From contig NZ_BCTK01000001.1 in NCBI RefSeq assembly GCF_001571245.1, positions 1,054,001 through 1,118,000 on the forward strand: a DNA stretch of 64,000 nt. The letters are read 5' to 3'. Numbering within the stretch: position 1 is the first letter of the stretch; every line of letters starts with the position of its first letter. The position numbers were made by a program, and so were the translations under genes. Of this stretch, positions 8,951 through 17,938 are shown in pieces. A model generated the notes under the pieces. The model saw only the letters and a program-made list of their open reading frames with translations. It searched no databases and was not told the origin of the DNA. This stretch comes from Achromobacter piechaudii NBRC 102461 (GTDB lineage: Bacteria; Pseudomonadota; Gammaproteobacteria; Burkholderiales; Burkholderiaceae_B).

Positions 8951-9883
8951 TTACTCGATATTCTGTGCCTGCTCGCGCATCTGCTCGATCAGCAGTTTCA
9001 GGTCCATCGCGGCCCGCGTGACTTCCATGCTGCCCGCCTTGGAGCCCAGCGTGTTGGCTTCGCGGTTCATTTCCTGGAACAGGAAATCCAGGCGCTTGCC
9101 CGCGCTGCCGGCGTTCTTCTTGCCCGAGGTCGCCTTGCCGCCGCCATCGGTCAGCAGGTGGCGCAGTTCTTCAAGATGCGAGCGCAGGCGCGACAATTCT
9201 TCGGCCACGTCGATACGCAGCGCAAACAGATTGGCTTCTTGCGACAGACGTTCGGACAGCTCCGCGCCCGAGATGTGCGTGAAGCCGCCGGGGAAGGCCT
9301 GCTCCACGCTTTCGCGCAGTTTGGCGGACAGCTTGTCGCGGTGATCGGACAGCAGTTGCGGCAGATGCGCCTGGACGATATCGACCACCCGGGCGACGCC
9401 GTCGGCGCAGTCGCGCATCATGCCCGCCAGCCGTTCGCCTTCGCGCTCGCGGCCTTCCTGCAATTGGGTCAGCGCCTGTTGCGCGGCTTGCAGGCAGGCG
9501 GCGCCCCAGACTTGCGGGTCCAGCGCGTCGTTGCCGCGCTGGCCGGGCCAGTTGAACAATTCGACCAGCCGGGGCGGCGCGATATCGGGAACGATACGGC
9601 GGGCCGCTTGCAGCTGTTCGGCCAGGCTTTCCAGCCACGTCGGGTCCAGCTTGGACAGGTCGGTGCTGGCGTTGCGCGTGAAGGACACGCGGATCTCGAC
9701 CTTGCCGCGCGCCAGGTTGGCGGTCAGCAATTCGCGCAGCGGCGTTTCAACGTGCCGCAACTCGTCGGGCAAACGGAAATACAAGTCTAGGAAGCGGCTG
9801 TTGACGCTGCGCAGTTCAATGGCAAGCGTGCCTTGTTCTAGGTCTGCGCGGGCGTTGCCGAATGCGGTCATGCTGCGAATCAT
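8951..9883 (-). CDS. yicC: YicC family endoribonuclease
   Basis: A 310-residue cytoplasmic protein of the conserved YicC/YloC family; E. coli YicC is reported to cleave RNA. It begins [11 protein letters not shown], the family signature start. The N-terminal YicC domain covers about 1-155 and the DUF1732 C-terminal region about 225-310, ending with [22 protein letters not shown], where the Glu and the E-Q-x-x-E-like tail are conserved. It stands divergent from rph, a linkage common in beta- and gammaproteobacteria and consistent with an RNA-processing role. Confidence 0.9.
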   Translation of the reverse strand: MIRSMTAFGNARADLEQGTLAIELRSVNSRFLDLYFRLPDELRHVETPLRELLTANLARGKVEIRVSFTRNASTDLSKLDPTWLESLAEQLQAARRIVPDIAPPRLVELFNWPGQRGNDALDPQVWGAACLQAAQQALTQLQEGREREGERLAGMMRDCADGVARVVDIVQAHLPQLLSDHRDKLSAKLRESVEQAFPGGFTHISGAELSERLSQEANLFALRIDVAEELSRLRSHLEELRHLLTDGGGKATSGKKNAGSAGKRLDFLFQEMNREANTLGSKAGSMEVTRAAMDLKLLIEQMREQAQNIE

Positions 9884-10059
9884 GGTCGTGTCCTGGTAAA
9901 GCGGGGGTAAGTGCCGGTTGCGCCGGGGCCCGCGGCGCCCGGGTAGGGGGCGGGTCTATGTTTTCAACCGGATATATCGCGGCAGGATACTCCAAGCGGA
10001 AATTTCCTGCGGCGCCTGCCCGTACAATGCCGCGAACCAATCCTGTCTGGAGTCTGCCT

Positions 10060-10794
10060 GTGACCACTACACCCACTATCGCCCGTCCGTCCGGCCGCGC
10101 CGTCGACGAATTGCGGCCGTTCAGCCTGGAACGCGGTTTTACGCGCTACGCCGAAGGGTCGGTGCTGGTCAAGGCCGGCGATACGCACGTGTTGTGCACG
10201 GCCAGCGTGCTGGAAAAGGTGCCTCCGTTTCTCAAGGGCAAGGGCGAAGGCTGGGTGACGGCGGAATACGGCATGTTGCCGCGCGCCACCCACACGCGCG
10301 GGGACCGTGAAGCCGCGCGGGGCAAGCAAAGCGGCCGCACGCAGGAAATCCAGCGCCTGATCGGACGCAGCCTGCGCGCCGTGTTCGACATGCGCGCGCT
10401 GGGCGAGCGCACGCTGCATCTGGATTGCGACGTGTTGCAGGCCGACGGCGGTACGCGCTGCGCCAGCATCACCGGCGCATGGGTGGCGGCGGCCGACGCC
10501 GTGGCGCTCTTGATGAAGCGTGGCGACCTGGCCGTCAACCCGATCCGCGACGCCGTGGCCGCCGTGTCGGTGGGCCTGGTGCAAGGACGTTCGGTGCTGG
10601 ACCTGGACTATCAGGAAGACTCGGCCTGCGACGCCGACGTCAACGTCATCATGACGGGCAGCGGCGCTTTCGTGGAAGTGCAGGGCACGGGCGAAGGCGC
10701 AACCTTTACCCGCGCTGAACTGGACACCATGCTGGTCCTGGCCGAAGGCGGCATCGCCAGCCTGGTGCGCGCGCAACGCGCGGCGCTGATCTGA
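10060..10794 (+). CDS. rph: ribonuclease PH
   Basis: A phosphate-dependent 3' exoribonuclease that trims the 3' ends of tRNA precursors, acting as a hexamer. The 244-residue product is normal for the family. It begins [20 protein letters not shown], the standard N-terminal block, and has [14 protein letters not shown], the [14 protein letters not shown] phosphate-site region, and the [16 protein letters not shown] motif with the active-site acidic residues. I chose GTG 10060, which has GGAG 7 nt upstream and gives the typical length; ATG 10027 in frame would add 11 residues. Divergent from yicC. Confidence 0.93.
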   Translation: MTTTPTIARPSGRAVDELRPFSLERGFTRYAEGSVLVKAGDTHVLCTASVLEKVPPFLKGKGEGWVTAEYGMLPRATHTRGDREAARGKQSGRTQEIQRLIGRSLRAVFDMRALGERTLHLDCDVLQADGGTRCASITGAWVAAADAVALLMKRGDLAVNPIRDAVAAVSVGLVQGRSVLDLDYQEDSACDADVNVIMTGSGAFVEVQGTGEGATFTRAELDTMLVLAEGGIASLVRAQRAALI

Positions 10795-10802
10795 AGGCAG
10801 GC

Positions 10803-10825
10803 GGGGATCCACAGCGCGGATCCCC
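10803..10825. terminator. hairpin between rph and the MmgE/PrpD gene
   Basis: An 8-bp GGGGATCC/GGATCCCC stem with a 7-nt loop sits between two convergent genes. No long T tract follows on either strand, so its strength is uncertain. Confidence 0.5.
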
Positions 10826-10834
10826 GTTGATGTT

Positions 10835-12220
10835 TCAAGCGGGCAGCAGCGCGCCCACTTTCGGCAGGTTCTCCAGCCCCCAGATCGTGGCGATCAGCTC
10901 ACGCAGTTCTTCTTCCGTCGCGGCATCGGCATAGCGGCCCAGGCTGAGTGTCTTGTCTTCGATTTCGAGGCGGCTCAAGGTATTGCCGGGGTCGCCCTTG
11001 GGTTCATCGACGCGGCCTTGCAGGGTTCGGCCGTCGCGCGTGGTGACGGAGACCTTGCCGATCCAGCGTTGCGGGTAGGCGCCGTCGACTTCGGCGTCCA
11101 GCACCATATCGACCTTGCCTCGGAACGCCGCGATGGCCGGATCATCCAGCCCCGCATCGAATTCAGCCAGCCCGGCGCGCCCCTTGCGGGCGATCAGGCC
11201 CAGCACCGTACCCATCGAAAACTTGGACTGATGCACCGTTTGCGGGTTGACCACCGGGCCCAGGACGTCGATGGCGCCTTGGTGGACGTGCGCCACCACG
11301 CGTTCGACGTCGTCGTCGCTCAGTTTGTGGTCGCGCAGCACCTGTTGCAGCGCATCGGCCGCCGGGTGCGTGTGACGGCACGAGGCGTGGAACTTGAACG
11401 ACGTTTCGGCCAAAGCCCAGCGCTCGCCCAGGCGGTCGCACAGCTTGGACGGATCGGCATCTGTCGACATGCCGGCCGCCATGCCTTGCGGGCCTTCCAG
11501 GATGTGCCGCGCGCCGGTAAAGCCTTCGCGCGCCAGATAGGCGGCGGTAATGCCGTCGGCGGCGGCCTTGGCGGTATGCAGCTGCTTCGAATCGGCGGCG
11601 TCGCGCAGGAATTCCCACAGGCCCGCGGCCTGCGTGCCTGCCGAGCCCAGCGCGTGCAGCATCTGTTCCGGCGTCAGATTGAGCAGTCGGCCGGTGGTGA
11701 CGGCAGCGGCCAGCGTGCCGGCTGTGCCCGTCGTATGGAAGATCTTGTAGTGCGAGCGGCCCAGGAATTCGCCCACTCGGATGCCCACTTCATAGCCGGC
11801 CACGGCGGCCACCAGCACATCGCGGCCCGAACTGCCCAAGGCCTGCGCCACCGCCAGCGCGGGCGGAAACACGACGGCGGCCGGATGGAACACCGAACCG
11901 TTGTGGACGTCGTCCTGTTCCACCACGTGGGCGGCGGCCGCGTTCACCATGGCGGCGAACAGCGGCGTCGTGCGGCGGCGGCTGATGAGGACTTCGCTGG
12001 GGCCGTCTGCCGGGCCCATGGTGGCGGCATAGCGGTCGATGGCTTGCACGGCGCGCGCGGACGCGCCGGCAAGAATCGACGCCAGGCAATCCAGCAGTAG
12101 GTCTTCCGCGCGGCGCAGGACAGGCGCGGGGATGTCTTCGAAGCGCAGATTGGCGGCGAAGGCGGCAAGCTCGGCGCTCAGGTGGGGCGTGTCGTTGGCG
12201 GCGGTCATGGACGTTGGCAT
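10835..12220 (-). CDS. MmgE/PrpD family protein
   Basis: A 461-residue cytoplasmic protein of the family that includes 2-methylcitrate dehydratase (PrpD) and cis-aconitate decarboxylase. Family features include the helical N-terminal domain, HVVEQDDVHNGSVFHPAA (about 100-117) with the conserved D and H residues, FHTTGTAGTLAAA, and KFHASCRHTHPAADAL. It follows the acyl-CoA dehydrogenase with a 4-nt gap, so the two are co-transcribed. This suggests handling of a branched or dicarboxylic acyl intermediate, not the methylcitrate cycle, whose other genes are absent here. The exact reaction is unknown. Confidence 0.85.
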   Translation of the reverse strand: MPTSMTAANDTPHLSAELAAFAANLRFEDIPAPVLRRAEDLLLDCLASILAGASARAVQAIDRYAATMGPADGPSEVLISRRRTTPLFAAMVNAAAAHVVEQDDVHNGSVFHPAAVVFPPALAVAQALGSSGRDVLVAAVAGYEVGIRVGEFLGRSHYKIFHTTGTAGTLAAAVTTGRLLNLTPEQMLHALGSAGTQAAGLWEFLRDAADSKQLHTAKAAADGITAAYLAREGFTGARHILEGPQGMAAGMSTDADPSKLCDRLGERWALAETSFKFHASCRHTHPAADALQQVLRDHKLSDDDVERVVAHVHQGAIDVLGPVVNPQTVHQSKFSMGTVLGLIARKGRAGLAEFDAGLDDPAIAAFRGKVDMVLDAEVDGAYPQRWIGKVSVTTRDGRTLQGRVDEPKGDPGNTLSRLEIEDKTLSLGRYADAATEEELRELIATIWGLENLPKVGALLPA

Positions 12221-12224
12221 GGGA

Positions 12225-13385
12225 TCAGAAGGAACGGGGCAAGCCCAGGATGTGTTCGGCGACGTAGGACAGGATCAGGTTCGTGGAAATGGGCGCTACC
12301 TGATACAGCCGCGTCTCGCGGAATTTGCGTTCCACGTCGTATTCCGTGGCGAAGCCGAAGCCGCCATGGAACTGCAAGCAGGCGTTGGCGGCTTCCCAGG
12401 ACGCGTCGGCGGCCAGCAGCTTGGCCATATTGGCTTGCGCGCCGCAGGGTTGGTGCGCATCGAACAGCCGGCACGCTTCATAGCGCATCAGGCTGGCGGC
12501 TTCCACGTTGATGTGGGCGCGCGCGATGGGAAATTGCACGCCCTGGTTCTGGCCGATGGGGCGGCCGAACACCATGCGCTCCTTGGCGTATGCCGTGACT
12601 TTGTCCACGAACCAGTAGCCGTCGCCGATGCATTCGGCGGCGATCAGCGTGCGTTCGGCGTTCAGGCCATCCAGGATGTACTTGAATCCTTTGCCTTCTT
12701 CGCCGATCAGGTTTTCGACGGGAATTTCCAGGTTGTCGAAAAACAGCTCGTTGGTCTCGTGGTTGACCATGTTGGGAATCGGGCGGATCGTCATGCCATG
12801 CTTGACCGCATGATGCAGGTCCACCAGGAAAATCGACATTCCTTCGGATTTGCGGGTCACCTGGTCCAGCGGCGTGGTGCGCGCCAGCAGGATCATCAGG
12901 TCCGAATGCTGCACGCGCGAAATCCAGACCTTCTGTCCATTGATGACGTAGCGGTCGCCACGGCGCACGGCGGTGGTCTTGATCTTGGTGGTGTCGGTGC
13001 CCGTGGTGGGTTCGGTCACGCCCATCGATTGCAGGCGCAATTCGCCGGCGGCGATGCGCGGCAGGTACTCGCGCTTCTGCGCTTCCGAGCCGTGACGCAG
13101 CAGGGTGCCCATGTTGTACATCTGGCCGTGGCAGGCGCCCGAATTGCCGCCGCTGCGGTTGATTTCTTCCATGATGACCGACGCTTCGGTCAGCCCCAGT
13201 CCAGAGCCGCCATATTCCTGGGGAATCAGCGCGGCCAGCCAGCCGGCCTCGGTCAATGCGCGGACGAAGTCTTCGGGATAGCCGCGTTCTTCGTCGATCT
13301 TGCGGAAATATTCGGAGGGGAATTGCGCGCAAAGGTCGCGCACGGCTTCGCGGATGTCCTGATAGTCGTTTGAGGCGTGGGGCAT
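12225..13385 (-). CDS. acyl-CoA dehydrogenase
   Basis: An FAD enzyme that introduces the alpha-beta double bond in an acyl-CoA. The 386 residues are the usual length. The N-terminal helical domain (about 5-118), the middle beta domain with the FAD signature LQSMGVTEPTTGTD (118-131) and KVWISRV, and the C-terminal helical domain with LQFHGGFGFATEYDVER (337-353) are all visible. The Glu expected in the C-terminal catalytic position is replaced: the segment reads LYQVAPISTN (360-369). Glu244 in GLNAERTLIAAE fits the alternative base position used by isovaleryl-CoA dehydrogenase. ATG 13385 is chosen by length; earlier in-frame starts give unrelated sequence. Confidence 0.88.
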   Translation of the reverse strand: MPHASNDYQDIREAVRDLCAQFPSEYFRKIDEERGYPEDFVRALTEAGWLAALIPQEYGGSGLGLTEASVIMEEINRSGGNSGACHGQMYNMGTLLRHGSEAQKREYLPRIAAGELRLQSMGVTEPTTGTDTTKIKTTAVRRGDRYVINGQKVWISRVQHSDLMILLARTTPLDQVTRKSEGMSIFLVDLHHAVKHGMTIRPIPNMVNHETNELFFDNLEIPVENLIGEEGKGFKYILDGLNAERTLIAAECIGDGYWFVDKVTAYAKERMVFGRPIGQNQGVQFPIARAHINVEAASLMRYEACRLFDAHQPCGAQANMAKLLAADASWEAANACLQFHGGFGFATEYDVERKFRETRLYQVAPISTNLILSYVAEHILGLPRSF

Positions 13386-13618
13386 AAGGCTGCGGTTATT
13401 GGAAGAGGGATGGATCGGTTCAGCATCGAATGTGCCGCATGGGCGCGGTGATGCCAATTCACAATTCCTTAATACGGGGTTCCTGTTCGCAAAAGCGCGT
13501 TCATGACGGCTGTTCGTGCGGTCACCGAATCGTCCGCCCGGTAGTTGTGTCAAGAAATTGCCAAACTGCGTGTCCATAATTCGTCGCACTGCGCCCTCGG
13601 GCGCCCGGCTCAAGACGG

Positions 13619-15355
13619 ATGGATATGCGTAAAAATCTCAAGGTCACCACGGCGGTATCGGCCATTCTGGCGTTGTTCGTGCTGCTGTTCGCGCTGGCGG
13701 CAGCAGCGGGCGTCGCCGTATTGCGCGATAACCGCGCCGCGATCGAGGCGTTGGGGCGCGGCAGCATCGAACGCGCCAGCGATCTGGCGGATATGACCAG
13801 CCGGCTGTTCCAGGCGCGAGCGGCGTTGACCGACGCCAAGACCAGCATGGAAGGCGGTCTGGAAGACGCCCGCAATGCGTCGTTGGCGCACGCCGACGCC
13901 TTGCTCCAGCAGGCCGGCGCCAGCCTAGCACGCTTGCGCGGCAACCCGGACGGCAGCGCGCAGGGCGGACCGCTGTTCGATCAGGTTCTGACCGCGTACG
14001 CCGCCTTCGCCGACCAGACCCTGGCGCCGATGCTCGCGGCCATCCAGGGCTGGAACGGCATTGAGGTGAACCGGCTGGTGGACAAGGCGCTGCCCGCCAG
14101 CGGCGCGGCCTACGTCAAGCAGGCCGATGCGTATCAGACCTACGCGCGTGAGCAGGGCCAGGCCGCCGTCGCCGCCGCCAGCCGTACGCTGGAACTGGTG
14201 ATCGTGGTGGCCGGCGCCGTGCTGGCGGTGGTGTTGCTGCTGGCCGTGCTGATCCGTCTGGGATGCCGGCGCGCGATCCTGCGCCCGCTGAACGAGGCGG
14301 GCGCGCACTTTGACCGCATCGCCGATGGCGATCTGACAGGCGCGATCGCCCTGCGCGGCGACAACGAAATCGGCGTGCTGTATTCCGCGATGCGCCGCAT
14401 GCAGACCGGGCTGTCGGCGGCAGTGGCTTCCGTGCGCCGGGGCGTGGAGGAGATCCATACGGGCTCCGGAGAGATTGCGGCCGGCGGCGCCGATATGTCG
14501 GATCGCACCGCGCGCCAGGCGGGTTCCTTGCAAGAGGCCGCCGCCAATGTGACGCAACTGGCGCACACCGTGCAGCTGACGGCAGGCAACGCCGATCTGG
14601 CCAGCCGCCAGGCGGAAAGCGCGACGCAGTTGGCCAAGCAGGGCGGACGCGCGGTGGACGAGGTGGTGCAGAGCATGCAGGGCATTGCCGACAGCGCGCG
14701 CCGCATCGGCGAGATCGTCGGCGTGGTCGACAGCATCGCCTTCCAGACGAACATCCTGGCATTGAACGCGGCGGTCGAGGCCGCGCGCGCGGGTGAGCAG
14801 GGTAAGGGCTTCGCGGTGGTGGCGGGCGAGGTGCGCTCGCTGGCGCAACGCAGCGCGCAGGCAGCCAAGGAGATCAAGGGCTTGATCGAGGATTCCGCCC
14901 TGCGTGTCCAGGCCGGCGTGCGGCAGGTGAATCTGGCGGGCGACACCATGCGCGACATGGTTGTGTCCGTGGACCGCGTGACCCAGATCGTGGCCGACAT
15001 CTCGGCCGCCACGGCCGAGCAGGCAGCCGGCATCGCCTCGGTGAACGACGCGGTCGCGGACATCGAGCGCACGACCCAGGAAAACGCGGCCATGGTGGAA
15101 CAGACGGCGGCCGCCGCAGCGGCGCTGGAATTGCAGGCGCAGGGGCTGCGCCGCGCGGTGGCGGTGTTCCAGATAGGACAGGCGGCGCGCAACGCCGCGG
15201 CTGTCGAATCCTCGGTGAATGAATTAATCGGACAACTGGGGCAGGACGCCGCCGGTGTAGCGCTCGATCACCAGCGACAGGTTCCCATGCTTGACCTTGT
15301 GCTTGACGTGCGCGGCGGCCGACGCGATGTCTTCCGGGCGGATGCGCTCGCATAG
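13619..15355 (+). CDS. methyl-accepting chemotaxis protein
   Basis: A transmembrane chemoreceptor of 578 residues that signals to CheA/CheW. TM1 is about 11-32, a four-helix-type periplasmic sensor domain about 33-190, TM2 about 191-214, then HAMP (about 216-268) and the long cytoplasmic helical hairpin. The conserved tip with IAFQTNILALNAAVEAARAG starts near 371. No C-terminal CheR-docking pentapeptide is seen. The last 44 codons lie antisense, in codon register, to the end of the EAL-CBS-GGDEF gene, and their sequence (past about residue 535) looks unlike receptor tails, so the reading frame has probably run into the neighbour. No other chemotaxis genes are nearby. Confidence 0.88.
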   Translation: MDMRKNLKVTTAVSAILALFVLLFALAAAAGVAVLRDNRAAIEALGRGSIERASDLADMTSRLFQARAALTDAKTSMEGGLEDARNASLAHADALLQQAGASLARLRGNPDGSAQGGPLFDQVLTAYAAFADQTLAPMLAAIQGWNGIEVNRLVDKALPASGAAYVKQADAYQTYAREQGQAAVAAASRTLELVIVVAGAVLAVVLLLAVLIRLGCRRAILRPLNEAGAHFDRIADGDLTGAIALRGDNEIGVLYSAMRRMQTGLSAAVASVRRGVEEIHTGSGEIAAGGADMSDRTARQAGSLQEAAANVTQLAHTVQLTAGNADLASRQAESATQLAKQGGRAVDEVVQSMQGIADSARRIGEIVGVVDSIAFQTNILALNAAVEAARAGEQGKGFAVVAGEVRSLAQRSAQAAKEIKGLIEDSALRVQAGVRQVNLAGDTMRDMVVSVDRVTQIVADISAATAEQAAGIASVNDAVADIERTTQENAAMVEQTAAAAAALELQAQGLRRAVAVFQIGQAARNAAAVESSVNELIGQLGQDAAGVALDHQRQVPMLDLVLDVRGGRRDVFRADALA

Positions 15356-17077
15356 CGACGGAGTGACGGTCAGCGCGCCGACGCCCAGGGTCACGAAGGG
15401 GAAAAAGCGCGGCACGCCGTAACGGTCTTCGGCCTCGATGCCGCCGTTGCGGCGGCCCTGGTCGTCGTACAGGGCGGTGGCCTGTTCGTTGAACTCGGCG
15501 ATGATGCGCTGCACGCGGTCGGCCCAGTCAGTGCTGCGGAACAGCACCACGAAATCGTCGCCGCCCACGTGGCCGACGAAGTCACGCAACGGATCGCAAT
15601 GGTGCTTGATGACTTCGGCGGTCAGCATGATCATGTCGTCGCCGCGCCAATAGCCGTAGACGTCGTTGAACGGCTTGAAGTTGTTCAAATCGCCATAGCA
15701 GACGGTGAAATCGGCGGCGTCTTCCAGCAAGGTGGCGATGTGGCGGCTGATGGGGATGTTGCCTGGCAGCGAGGTCAGCGGGTTGGCGTAACGCGCCGCC
15801 TCGATCCGCATTTCGGTCACCGAGCGCACCAGCGTTTCGCCCGTAGCCAGGCCGTCGTAACGCCCGTCGCGCGTGATGATCAGGCCGTCCATCAGGTAGC
15901 GCTGGTCTTCCGAGATCAGCACGTGGCTGAGTTGGTCGATGGAAACGTTCAGGTCCACCAGCACCGGTTCAGCATTCATGAAGGTCGAGCAGCGGTCGCG
16001 GCCGAACAGTTCGCGGGTATAGCGCTGCGCGTAATGCTCGGAGAAGTCGCGCCGGTTGATGATGCCGACCGGGCGGTTCTCGGCGTCCACCACCGCAACC
16101 GCGTGCAGGGTCTTGTGTTCGATGAACAGCCGGTGCACGTCGTCGTTGGTGTGTCTATCCAGCAGCGCGGCCGGCGCTTCCACCCGCAGGCTGGCCGCCG
16201 TGCCGCCCGCCGCGCGTTGCGATAAAGGCGCGGCGCTGCGCACGCGCAGCGAATCGCGCAGCGGCGGCGTCAGTTCGGTCAGCAGCGCTTCTTCGGGGCG
16301 GCCCAGGAACCAGCCCTGCGCGTAGCGGATGTCCAGTTCGCGCACCATCGCCAGGTCTTCGGCGGTTTCGATGCCTTCGGCAACAATGGCCGTGCCCAGA
16401 TGCTGCGCCACTTTCAGGATGGCGCGCACCATGCTTTGCTTGCGGTCGTCGTGGCCGATGCCGTCGAAGAAATAGCGGTCGATCTTGACCAGGTCGGGCT
16501 GCATTTCCGACCAAAGCTGCAAATTCGAATTGCCGACGCCGTAGTCGTCCAGCGCGATCCGCATGCCGTGCTCGCGCAGGCAGGCGAACGCGTCGCCCAA
16601 CTCGTCCATGTGTTCGGACAGCGGATCCTGCTCGGTCAGCTCCACGATGATGCTGGAGGCGGGCAGCGCGCAATCCTTGAGCAGGCGGCGCGGCATGTCC
16701 GAGCCCCACAGCGTCCAGAAATGGATCAGCGCCGACCCGGACAGATTCAGGAACAGCTTGCCCGGCGCATCGTTGTCCTGGAAGCCCTGCGCGCCCGCGC
16801 GGAAACTCGCCAGTTCCAGTTGCGGGTGCAGGCCACGCCGCCGCGCCTCGGCAAACAGCGCATCGGGAAAGTGCAGGGCGGTGTCGGCGGGGCCGCGTAT
16901 CAGGCTTTCGTGGCCATAGATGCGGCTATGCGACAGGTCGACGACGGGTTGATAGCGCGGCCGCAGCAAGCGGTCTCGCAGAATGCCGGCCAAGCCGACT
17001 GAGGCGGGCGCATCGCCCAGACCGGGGTGGGGTGCGCGGGCCGTGGCCTGCCGAGGCGTAGCGGATAGGGTGGTCAT
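15224..17077 (-). CDS. EAL-CBS-GGDEF domain cyclic-di-GMP signalling protein
   Basis: A soluble protein of 617 residues joining a c-di-GMP phosphodiesterase-type domain (about 35-270), a CBS pair (about 300-420) and a diguanylate cyclase-type domain (about 430-605). The EAL domain reads ESL at 57-59 and keeps Asn111, Glu146, DD at 177-178 (DDYGVG in place of DDFGTG), Lys198 and Glu234, so it may be catalytic. The cyclase signature reads GGDDF near 505, with NNFKPFNDVYGYWRGDD before it, a pattern typical of this architecture; cyclase activity is uncertain. No membrane segment or sensor other than CBS is seen. Its 3' end overlaps the convergent chemoreceptor by 132 bp. Confidence 0.9.
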   Translation of the reverse strand: MTTLSATPRQATARAPHPGLGDAPASVGLAGILRDRLLRPRYQPVVDLSHSRIYGHESLIRGPADTALHFPDALFAEARRRGLHPQLELASFRAGAQGFQDNDAPGKLFLNLSGSALIHFWTLWGSDMPRRLLKDCALPASSIIVELTEQDPLSEHMDELGDAFACLREHGMRIALDDYGVGNSNLQLWSEMQPDLVKIDRYFFDGIGHDDRKQSMVRAILKVAQHLGTAIVAEGIETAEDLAMVRELDIRYAQGWFLGRPEEALLTELTPPLRDSLRVRSAAPLSQRAAGGTAASLRVEAPAALLDRHTNDDVHRLFIEHKTLHAVAVVDAENRPVGIINRRDFSEHYAQRYTRELFGRDRCSTFMNAEPVLVDLNVSIDQLSHVLISEDQRYLMDGLIITRDGRYDGLATGETLVRSVTEMRIEAARYANPLTSLPGNIPISRHIATLLEDAADFTVCYGDLNNFKPFNDVYGYWRGDDMIMLTAEVIKHHCDPLRDFVGHVGGDDFVVLFRSTDWADRVQRIIAEFNEQATALYDDQGRRNGGIEAEDRYGVPRFFPFVTLGVGALTVTPSLCERIRPEDIASAAAHVKHKVKHGNLSLVIERYTGGVLPQLSD

Positions 17078-17278
17078 CGCCGGGGGCGTCAGATACGTTC
17101 AGTGACAAGATTCGTCATGGTGACAACAAAATATGTCTGCGGTGTTGCCACACTGGGCGACGCGCAATCTTCAGGCGGTGTTACATAGCTGTCAACCGAG
17201 ATTTCCCCTTGGCCGGCCTGCGGTCGGCCCCTCTGACGGCAAGCGCTGCATGCCCCGCTGCCCTATACAATTTGCGCT

Positions 17279-17902
17279 ATGACTTCCCCCAAGATTCCCG
17301 AATCCCTGCGCCGCATCGTGCTGGCGTCCAACAACGCCGGCAAGTTGCGTGAGTTTTCCGCCTTGTTTGCGCCGCTCGGCATCGAGCTTGTGCCTCAGGG
17401 CGAGCTGAACGTACCCGAGGCCGACGAACCCCACGTGACCTTTATTGAGAACGCGCTGACCAAGGCGCGTCATGCCAGCCGCCTGACCGGCCTGCCGGCG
17501 CTGGCCGATGATTCCGGCCTGTGCGTGGCCGCGCTGGACGCCGCGCCCGGTGTGTATTCGGCGCGCTACGCCAAGATGCATGGCGGCGAGAAATCGGATC
17601 AGGCCAACAACGCGCTGCTGGTGCAGAACCTGGCTGGCGTCAGCGACCGCCGCGCCTGGTATGTGGCCGTGCTGGCCCTGGTGCGTTCGGAAAACGATCC
17701 TTGCCCGTTGATTGGTGAAGGGCTCTGGCATGGCGAGATCATCGACGTGCCCGAAGGCGCCAACGGCTTTGGCTACGATCCGCACTTCTATCTGCCCGAC
17801 ATGGCCTTGACCGCTGCGTCGCTCGAACCCGAGGAAAAGAATCGCGTCAGCCATCGCGCCCGCGCGCTGCGCGAATTGTTGAGCAAGCTCAGTCACGCCT
17901 GA
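17279..17902 (+). CDS. rdgB: XTP/dITP pyrophosphatase (RdgB/HAM1)
   Basis: A house-cleaning nucleotidase that removes dITP, XTP and dUTP-like non-canonical purine nucleotides, releasing pyrophosphate. The 207 residues match the family. Seen are the nucleotide-site motif LASNNAGKLREF near the N terminus, ENALTKARHA, ADDSGLCVAALD with the metal-site acidic residues, GEGLWHGEI, FGYDPHFYLPD and the final SHRARAL. A TATACAAT sequence lies at 17264-17271, only 8 nt before the ATG, so the transcript could be very short at the 5' end. It precedes hemW by 36 nt and the two are probably co-transcribed, as in many proteobacteria. Confidence 0.95.
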   Translation: MTSPKIPESLRRIVLASNNAGKLREFSALFAPLGIELVPQGELNVPEADEPHVTFIENALTKARHASRLTGLPALADDSGLCVAALDAAPGVYSARYAKMHGGEKSDQANNALLVQNLAGVSDRRAWYVAVLALVRSENDPCPLIGEGLWHGEIIDVPEGANGFGYDPHFYLPDMALTAASLEPEEKNRVSHRARALRELLSKLSHA

Positions 17903-17938
17903 CCGAGCGTGCCGGCCCCGCCGGCTTCAGGAAACCGC

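Noticed and set aside
17264-17271. TATACAAT directly before rdgB, suggesting a leaderless mRNA
   Set aside because: There is no acceptable -35 sequence, and transcription may start further upstream; noted in the rdgB entry only.
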